A stretch of DNA of 10,509 nucleotides, from contig MHDY01000229.1 of NCBI GenBank assembly GCA_001803705.1, forward strand, positions 1 to 10,509, read 5' to 3'. How positions within the stretch are numbered: position 1 is the first letter of the stretch; every line of letters starts with the position of its first letter. The DNA comes from Nitrospirae bacterium GWC2_56_14 (GTDB taxonomy: Bacteria; Nitrospirota; UBA9217). The position numbers and the translations under genes were made by a program. Below the pieces are notes generated by a model. It saw only the letters and a list, made by a program, of their open reading frames with translations. It did not search any database and was not told where the DNA came from. Positions 6,639 through 10,509 of this stretch are shown here, piece after piece.

Positions 6639-7409
6639 CTATTTTTGGAGTAACGTAAGCATCTGGCGGTGTATCCTCCCGTTGCTGGCAACGACCTCCT
6701 GGTCGTAGATGCTGGATCGCATGCCACGGAAGTCGGAAACGGTTCCACCGGCCTCGCGCACGATCAGGATGCCCGCTGCCACGTCCCAGGGCTTTAGCTT
6801 CAGCTCCCAGAAACCGTCGAAGCGGCCTGCAGCCACGGAACACAGATCGAGGGCTGCCGATCCATCGCGGCGAACCTCCTGTGATGCCATCAAGAGTTCA
6901 GTGAAGTGGTTAATATTGTTCTTTTCGCTCACGCAGCGATCATAGGGAAATCCCGTTGCGAGCAGACTCTGTATGAGGTTGTCGACAGAGGAAACGTTGA
7001 GGGGGTTTCCGTTCAGAAATGCCCCCTGGCCCTTGCCGGCCGAGAACAGCTCGTCCCGCATCGGATCATACACCACCCCGACGATCACCTCGCCGGCAGA
7101 TTCCAGCGCAAGGGAAACCGCAAAGCATGGGTAGCCGTGGGCATAATTGGTCGTTCCATCAAGAGGGTCGATGATCCACCGGAAAGGCGATCCGTTCTCT
7201 CTCGTGGCTTCCTCCTCTGCCAGTATCCCGTGGTCGGGAAAGGCATGAAGGAGCGTTTCAACCACAACTCGTTCTGCCTGCGTGTCCATTTCGGTAACAA
7301 GATTAATAGCGCCTTTGAACGCAATGGTCCGCTTGCCTCCAAAATTATCTCGCAGCAACCGTCCGGCAAGCAAAGCCGCTTGCCGTGCAACAGCCATGTA
7401 CTCTTTCAC
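6639..7409 (-). CDS. suhB: Inositol monophosphatase family protein (SuhB-like)
   Basis: IMPase-family enzymes hydrolyse myo-inositol 1-phosphate or related sugar phosphates using Mg2+; SuhB also acts with the ribosomal-RNA antitermination complex in E. coli. From the GTG at 7409 the protein has 256 residues, close to SuhB. Metal-site motifs are complete: GILAEEE (about 61-67), WIIDPLDGTTNYAHG with D81 and D84, and the C-terminal WDVAAGILIVREAGG with D209. The start is decided by the 5' signals. AGGAGG (7419-7414) lies just before GTG 7409, whereas the ATG at 7445 overlaps the -10 box of the predicted promoter and has no ribosome-binding site. The N-terminus VKEYMAVARQAALLAG then matches the family. 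The DUF362 gene follows. The substrate is not determinable; family members also include fructose-1,6-bisphosphatases and PAP phosphatases, so the symbol is tentative. Confidence 0.94.
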   Translation of the reverse strand: MKEYMAVARQAALLAGRLLRDNFGGKRTIAFKGAINLVTEMDTQAERVVVETLLHAFPDHGILAEEEATRENGSPFRWIIDPLDGTTNYAHGYPCFAVSLALESAGEVIVGVVYDPMRDELFSAGKGQGAFLNGNPLNVSSVDNLIQSLLATGFPYDRCVSEKNNINHFTELLMASQEVRRDGSAALDLCSVAAGRFDGFWELKLKPWDVAAGILIVREAGGTVSDFRGMRSSIYDQEVVASNGRIHRQMLTLLQK

Positions 7410-7443
7410 TGCTCCTCCTGCAACACTGGCAATCACGGGCGCC

Positions 7444-7471
7444 ATTGTAACATACCGATTTCCGATTTAAA
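7444..7471 (-). promoter_or_regulatory. suhB: Extended -10 promoter of the IMPase gene
   Basis: On the minus strand TGT-TACAAT (7452-7444) is an extended -10 element. A modest -35 candidate, TTTAAA (7471-7466), lies 16 bp upstream. Transcription would start near 7437, giving a leader of about 28 bases that includes the AGGAGG of the GTG start at 7409. It sits just downstream of a terminator, so the gene needs its own promoter. Confidence 0.55.
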
Positions 7472-7474
7472 AAT

Positions 7475-7508
7475 AAAAAGGGCAAGGCATCTCTGCCTTA
7501 CCCTTTTT
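7475..7508. terminator. Bidirectional intrinsic terminator
   Basis: AAAAAGGGcAAGGCA (7475-7489) pairs with TGCCTTaCCCTTTTT (7494-7508) around a TCTC loop, with one C/A mismatch. The stem is GC-rich in its middle, and each strand reads into a run of five T. On the minus strand it ends the transcript of the small HTH gene (stop at 7551) and insulates it from the inositol-phosphatase gene that starts at 7409. Confidence 0.88.
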
Positions 7509-7550
7509 GCTTTTCCATCACCCAGACTTACGCGAAAAACCGGGGTGAAA

Positions 7551-7739
7551 CTACTGAACGATCCGTTCCATTTCGACGCCAAGATAGTCTGCAAGCAGTT
7601 TCACCGTCCGCGGCTTCAGGGTGGTTCCTTTGAGCGTCCTTGATACCGTCACCTTATGCATGCCTAATTTATCGGCAATCTCGGTATAGCTCAACCCCTT
7701 TTCTAAACGCTTTTTTTCAAGTATTTCAATTCGGTACAT
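7551..7739 (-). CDS. Small XRE-type helix-turn-helix protein (62 aa)
   Basis: This is a single-domain DNA-binding protein of the Cro/C1 (XRE) type. After EILEKKRLEKG, residues 16-37 form the helix-turn-helix: LSYTEIADKLG as helix 2, a MHKV turn, and TVSRTLKG as the recognition helix. The fold is completed by TVKLLADYLGVEMERIV (46-61). Nothing follows the domain, so dimerisation must be through the domain itself or another protein. I use ATG 7739 because GAGG sits 8 bases upstream; a GTG at 7748 would add three residues but overlaps that site. It diverges from another HTH gene at 7915 across a 175-bp region and is ended by a strong terminator. It probably regulates its own region; targets are unknown. 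Confidence 0.88.
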   Translation of the reverse strand: MYRIEILEKKRLEKGLSYTEIADKLGMHKVTVSRTLKGTTLKPRTVKLLADYLGVEMERIVQ

Positions 7740-7816
7740 GGCGTTCACCTCACTTTTTCATTTTTGTATGAGTGCTGCCATAGCAAAAGCCAACAACAGA
7801 TGTATTTATGACGGTG

Positions 7817-7825
7817 ATTATAACA
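7817..7825 (-). promoter_or_regulatory. Extended -10 promoter of the 62-aa HTH gene
   Basis: On the minus strand TGT followed by a perfect TATAAT (7825-7817) forms an extended -10 box; the -35 region (TTCTAA at 17 bp) is poor. The predicted start near 7810 leaves a leader of about 70 bases. Weak -35 elements with extended -10 boxes are often activator- or repressor-controlled, but that is inference. Confidence 0.6.
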
Positions 7826-7832
7826 CATATAT

Positions 7833-7869
7833 TTGCATTTTAGAACAGCAGAAAAATTAATTTATGCAA
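7833..7869. promoter_or_regulatory. Candidate operator arms between the divergent HTH genes
   Basis: TTGCAT (7833-7838) and ATGCAA (7864-7869) form a perfect inverted repeat with a 25-bp AT-rich spacer. They lie between the minus-strand -10 and the plus-strand -35. A second, imperfect pair, AACAGcAGAAA (from 7844) and TTTCTGTT (7871-7878), overlaps the plus-strand -35. The placement fits binding by one or both HTH proteins. It is a geometric argument only, in AT-rich DNA where chance repeats are common. Confidence 0.3.
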
Positions 7870-7876
7870 CTTTCTG

Positions 7877-7905
7877 TTGACTTTCTATGAAAAGCAAGGT
7901 ATATA
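7877..7905 (+). promoter_or_regulatory. Sigma70 promoter of the 79-aa HTH gene, near-leaderless
   Basis: TTGACT (7877-7882) and TATATA (7900-7905) are spaced 17 bp apart. The predicted transcription start is about 7912, three bases before the ATG at 7915. The only purine-rich candidate ribosome-binding site (AAGG, about 15 bases upstream) lies before the predicted start of the RNA. Confidence 0.65.
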
Positions 7906-7914
7906 TTATCCGAT

Positions 7915-8154
7915 ATGAATCTCTCAGAAAAACTCAAAAAAATGCGCGCCAAGAACAAACTGTCCATGAGCCAGGTAGCCCGTCTGTCACAAAAGGCTGC
8001 AGATCATCGGGGCAGGATCACGCAGGGTTATATCTCGCGCCTGGAATCCGGGCAAGAGACCAACCCCAGCCTGCAAAAGATCATGACGCTCTCCAAGATC
8101 TACAAGGTAGAGCCAAATGATTTTTTTCCAAAAACAGGCCGCAAGCGGGCATAA
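7915..8154 (+). CDS. XRE-type helix-turn-helix regulator (79 aa) with turn insertion
   Basis: This is a small DNA-binding protein of the XRE family. Residues 1-16 form helix 1 (LSEKLKKMRAKNKL). SMSQVARLS (17-25) is helix 2, and QGYISRLESG (37-46) is the recognition helix with the family-typical GYISRLESG. The C-terminal helices SLQKIMTLSKIYKVEPNDFF (52-71) complete the domain, followed by a basic tail TGRKRA. Between helices 2 and 3 it carries about nine extra residues (KAADHRGRI) where most XRE proteins have a short turn. It diverges from the 62-residue HTH gene and converges, five bases apart, with the cytochrome gene. The start at 7915 lies almost on the predicted transcription start and has no Shine-Dalgarno sequence. 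An overlapping frame from 7887 is out of phase and starts before the promoter's +1. Confidence 0.88.
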   Translation: MNLSEKLKKMRAKNKLSMSQVARLSQKAADHRGRITQGYISRLESGQETNPSLQKIMTLSKIYKVEPNDFFPKTGRKRA

Positions 8155-8159
8155 GTCCG

Positions 8160-9002
8160 TCAGCGTGACGCCGATATCCACCGGTGAGGAACGTGGCAGG
8201 CCGCACAGTGCCTGGTCGACCGGTGAACCGGTTTGAGCAGCAGCACTTCGCGCGTGTGACACCGGAGACAGTCATCATCCGATGGTTTGATGCGTGCATG
8301 CGGCTTGTGGCACTCATAGCAGTTGAGTCTCGCCATCGGCACGCGGTCCGGGAACCCTGTCTTTGAAGACTTCCGGTGACACGAGAGGCATCGCTCCCGA
8401 TCCGGGATGAACGCCTCCTGCTTCCTGGGTGAAAAGGGGTGGCACCGGAGGCACGAGATCTCTTCCATCCCGACTCCGTGAATCTGCCAATCCTTATGGC
8501 ATCGCAGACAAGCTTCCTTCTCCGGCCTGAATGAATGCACCTTCCGATCGTGACAATCCTTGCAGTGCAGTTTCTCCATGAATACGTGCCGCGCATGACC
8601 TGTTGACTTGTTCACGGTCAAAGAGCCTTGGGCAGCCTCGTCCCAGTGGCAGGTTGTGCAGGTCTTCCAGGGCGTCTCGTTCCCGTGCGGCTCAGGCGTT
8701 TTTCTGTTAGTGGTGAACACGAACTTCACCAACAGCCGGTTCTGCTCTATCATGCCGAGTTGGTGACACTGCTGGCAGACCATGTTCCTATGGCCTGAGA
8801 GCTTCCATGCCGTATAGGCCTCTTCCATGAGATGGCAACTGTTGCAGAACTCGGGGTTTTTCTGTATGTAGTTATAGTACCGGACCGCGAGGACGATACC
8901 GAGCACCGATATGATCAACATCAGCGAGACAAGGATCGCTTTATCCCGGGGACTCAGGCCCCGTTCAAGCTTGTCGAATATTTTAGAGATGAGGTTATAC
9001 AT
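8160..9002 (-). CDS. NapC/NirT-like membrane-anchored decaheme cytochrome c
   Basis: This is a periplasmic, membrane-tethered multiheme c-type cytochrome, probably taking electrons from the quinol pool or passing them between periplasmic partners. From ATG 9002 it has 280 residues. A single N-terminal membrane helix (about 21-41, AILVSLMLIISVLGIVLAV) is followed by NPEFCNSCHLMEEAYTAW, the NapC/NirT/NrfH hallmark. There are ten C-x-x-C-H heme sites, with first cysteines at about 53, 76, 115, 147, 165, 184, 205, 228, 245 and 266, roughly one heme per 23 residues. NapC, NrfH and CymA have four, so six extra hemes form a C-terminal extension. The start at 9002 has GGCGGA upstream; a GTG at 9026 is an alternative. 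It lies 73 bp after asd. No terminal reductase or cytochrome maturation gene is in view, so the acceptor is unknown. Confidence 0.94.
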   Translation of the reverse strand: MYNLISKIFDKLERGLSPRDKAILVSLMLIISVLGIVLAVRYYNYIQKNPEFCNSCHLMEEAYTAWKLSGHRNMVCQQCHQLGMIEQNRLLVKFVFTTNRKTPEPHGNETPWKTCTTCHWDEAAQGSLTVNKSTGHARHVFMEKLHCKDCHDRKVHSFRPEKEACLRCHKDWQIHGVGMEEISCLRCHPFSPRKQEAFIPDRERCLSCHRKSSKTGFPDRVPMARLNCYECHKPHARIKPSDDDCLRCHTREVLLLKPVHRSTRHCAACHVPHRWISASR

Positions 9003-9075
9003 AGGTATATTCCGCCGGTCGAGCACCCTGAAGAGTCAGCTGACCAAGGGCATTATCGGCCCTCTGCCTCGAATT

Positions 9076-10089
9076 TCACTGTATCAAAAGTTCAGCGATC
9101 TGCACTGCATTTAATGCAGCGCCTTTGCGAAGATTATCCGACACGACCCACAGATTGATCCCGTTCGGGATCGACTCGTCCTCCCTGATCCTGCCCACAT
9201 AAACATCATCTTTGCCTGTCGTATCAATGGCCAGCGGATAGAGGTTCTTTTTCGGATCATCATAGACCAGGACACCCGGCGCAGACGAGAGGATGGCCCG
9301 CACCTCGTTGGCCGAGATCTTTCGCTCGGTCTCGATGTTGACCGCCTCTGAATGGCAGCGGAACACGGGCACCCGTACCGTGGTTGCGGTTACCCCGATC
9401 GATTCGTCTTCCAGGATCTTCCTGGTCTCGTTCACCATCTTCATCTCTTCCTTCGTATAACCGTTTTCAAGGAAAGCATCGATATGCGGCAGGCAATTGA
9501 ACGCGATCTGGTGAGGATACACCTTTGTTTCTATATCTCTGAAGTTCAGGAGCGCCACGGTCTGGCCTGCCAGCTCGTCAATGGCCTCCTTCCCGGTCCC
9601 GGAAACGGACTGGAAGGTCGTGACCACGATGCGCTTGATCTTGACCGCATCGTGGATCGGCTTAAGCGCCATGACCATGCCGATGGTCGAGCAGTTCGGG
9701 TTCGCAATGATGCCTGCATGACCCACGACCGCATGGGCATTGATTTCCGGCACCACAAGCGGCACTCCGGGAGCCATGCGAAAAGCGCTGGAGTTGTCGA
9801 TCACGACAGCGCCGGAAGTCACCGCCGAAGGGGCGAACTCCAGGCTGCGCTCGGCGCCGGCGGAGAAGAGCGCAATATCCACGCCTTGAAAAGAGTCCTT
9901 GGACAGTTTCTTGACAACCCAGCTTTTGTCCCGGAACGTGACCCGTTCCCCTGCAGAGCGCTCCGATGCCAGCGGCACGAGTTCGCTTACCGGGAAATTG
10001 CGCTCTTCAAGGATCTCGATCATTTCCTTGCCCACGACACCGGTAGCGCCAACTACGGCAACAACATATGAGCTCTTTTTCTTCAGCAT
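9076..10089 (-). CDS. asd: Aspartate-semialdehyde dehydrogenase, short (Gram-positive/USG-1-like) type
   Basis: ASADH reduces aspartyl phosphate to aspartate semialdehyde with NADPH, at the branch to lysine/diaminopimelate, methionine and threonine. From ATG 10089 the protein has 337 residues. The N-terminal GATGVVG nucleotide-binding loop is at 14-20. The catalytic cysteine is in ANPNCST (C133), FQSVSGTG contains Q160, and RVPVFRCHSE contains R239 and the acid-base H246; the usual G before the histidine is C. All catalytic positions are present, so the enzyme should be active rather than a relic. A TTG at 10110 would add seven residues but lies inside an upstream hairpin, and no strong ribosome-binding site supports either start. 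It follows, by 90 bp, a second asd gene of a different subfamily. Confidence 0.97.
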   Translation of the reverse strand: MLKKKSSYVVAVVGATGVVGKEMIEILEERNFPVSELVPLASERSAGERVTFRDKSWVVKKLSKDSFQGVDIALFSAGAERSLEFAPSAVTSGAVVIDNSSAFRMAPGVPLVVPEINAHAVVGHAGIIANPNCSTIGMVMALKPIHDAVKIKRIVVTTFQSVSGTGKEAIDELAGQTVALLNFRDIETKVYPHQIAFNCLPHIDAFLENGYTKEEMKMVNETRKILEDESIGVTATTVRVPVFRCHSEAVNIETERKISANEVRAILSSAPGVLVYDDPKKNLYPLAIDTTGKDDVYVGRIREDESIPNGINLWVVSDNLRKGAALNAVQIAELLIQ

Positions 10090-10102
10090 AAATTTTACCC
10101 AC

Positions 10103-10127
10103 AGGGGCAAGTTTCAAACCTGCCCCT
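10103..10127. repeat. Palindromic hairpin element in the asd-asd gap
   Basis: AGGGGCAAGTTT (10103-10114) and AAACCTGCCCCT (10116-10127) are inverted copies around one base, with a single mismatch that becomes a G-U pair on the minus-strand RNA. The hairpin would be strong but has no T-run, and it ends 13 bases before the asd start codon. The form resembles short palindromic repeats (AGGGGCAGGTTT type) that I recall as dispersed intergenic elements in several environmental bacterial genomes. It might cap or stabilise the 3' end of the upstream asd message. Confidence 0.6.
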
Positions 10128-10179
10128 ACATTTAACTAATTGTCGCAGAAAGCGCGGCGCATCGATTCTTGAATGTGGT

Positions 10180-10509
10180 CTATTTCTCCACCACGATGCG
10201 CAGCATACGCCTCAGCGGCTCTGCCGCGCCCCACAGGAGCTGATCACCGCAGGTGAATGCGTTCAGGAACGTTGGCCCCATGTTCATCTTGCGTAAACGT
10301 CCGACCGGCACCGTAAGCGTTCCGGTGATCGCTGCAGGGGTCAGCTCGCGAATGGTGATCTCGCGCACGTTCGGCACGACCTTCACCCACTGGTTGTGTT
10401 TGGCGATCATGTCCGTGATCTCGGCGAGCGGCACATCTTTGGTCATCTTGATCGTCAGCGCCTGACTGTGACAGCGCATTGCCCCGACGCGCACGCAGGT
10501 GCCGTCGAT
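10180..10509 (-). CDS. asd: Aspartate-semialdehyde dehydrogenase, E. coli type (C-terminal part, runs off right edge)
   Basis: The last 109 residues of the longer, E. coli-type ASADH (about 370 residues in full) are visible; the start lies beyond the window. Diagnostic stretches are CVRVGAMRCHSQALTIK with the acid-base histidine (visible residue 14), HNQWVKVVPN, REITIRELTPAAITGTL, VPVGRLRKMNMG, and the C-terminal CGDQLLWGAAEPLRRMLR. These follow E. coli Asd closely in order and spacing. The catalytic cysteine and the NADP-binding loop are off the window, so activity cannot be judged. The stop at 10180 is 90 bp upstream of the second, short-type asd on the same strand. The frame at the edge is uninterrupted (I-D-G-T-C...), so this is truncation by the window, not a pseudogene. 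Confidence 0.95.
   Translation of the reverse strand: MDGTCVRVGAMRCHSQALTIKMTKDVPLAEITDMIAKHNQWVKVVPNVREITIRELTPAAITGTLTVPVGRLRKMNMGPTFLNAFTCGDQLLWGAAEPLRRMLRIVVEK

Noticed and set aside
7887..8120. Plus-strand frame starting at 7887 overlapping the HTH gene
   Set aside because: It is out of phase with a clear XRE domain, begins inside the promoter spacer, and its translation has no recognisable fold.
9035..9044. Perfect palindrome GTCAGCTGAC between asd and the cytochrome gene
   Set aside because: A 10-bp palindrome without spacer, promoter context or a second copy is easily expected by chance; a neighbouring 5-bp stem is also too weak to call a terminator.
9352..10071. Plus-strand frame of 239 codons, rich in His and Arg
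   Set aside because: It is the exact antisense of asd, whose catalytic motifs are intact.

Overview
The window looks like chromosomal core sequence from a moderately GC-rich Gram-negative anaerobe or respiratory generalist. The evidence is a signal-peptide-bearing outer-membrane-type protein, a NapC/NirT-like decaheme cytochrome c, a DUF362/ferredoxin protein, and DUF4388 and DUF3786 proteins. This mix is typical of Nitrospirota and Desulfobacterota, but no single marker here fixes the phylum. No transposase, integrase, rRNA, tRNA or CRISPR array is visible.

Layout. (1) 1-379: no convincing complete gene; three short perfect inverted repeats crowd 21-123. (2) 380-3732, minus strand: one apparent transcription unit starting at a near-consensus sigma70 promoter (3704-3732). 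In order of transcription it encodes an exported beta-barrel-like protein, a DUF4388 (PATAN) protein, a DUF3786 protein, pyrF and pyrE, so the last two steps of UMP synthesis sit at the end of a signalling/envelope-type operon. (3) 3835-5429: an HNH endonuclease (minus) and an unrecognised helical-repeat protein (plus) diverge from back-to-back promoters that share one -35 element. The plus transcript appears leaderless. (4) 5439-7409, minus: an inositol-monophosphatase-family protein followed by a DUF362 protein with two 4Fe-4S motifs, with its own extended -10 promoter. (5) 7475-8154: a bidirectional terminator, then two small divergently transcribed XRE-type helix-turn-helix proteins sharing a 175-bp control region. 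The plus-strand member again has a start codon almost on its predicted transcription start. (6) 8160-10509, minus: the 3' end of an E. coli-type aspartate-semialdehyde dehydrogenase gene (running off the right edge), a second asd gene of the other subfamily, and a decaheme membrane-anchored cytochrome.

The metabolic genes are ordinary (pyrimidine, aspartate-family amino acids and diaminopimelate, inositol phosphate). The parts most worth a second look are regulatory: the shared-35 divergent promoter with an operator-like palindrome, the cI/cro-like HTH pair, a heptamer tandem repeat spanning the pyrF start codon, and two probable leaderless mRNAs. The tandem pair of non-orthologous asd genes and the 10-heme NapC-like protein are also notable. 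I see no clear evidence for a wholly new multi-gene system.
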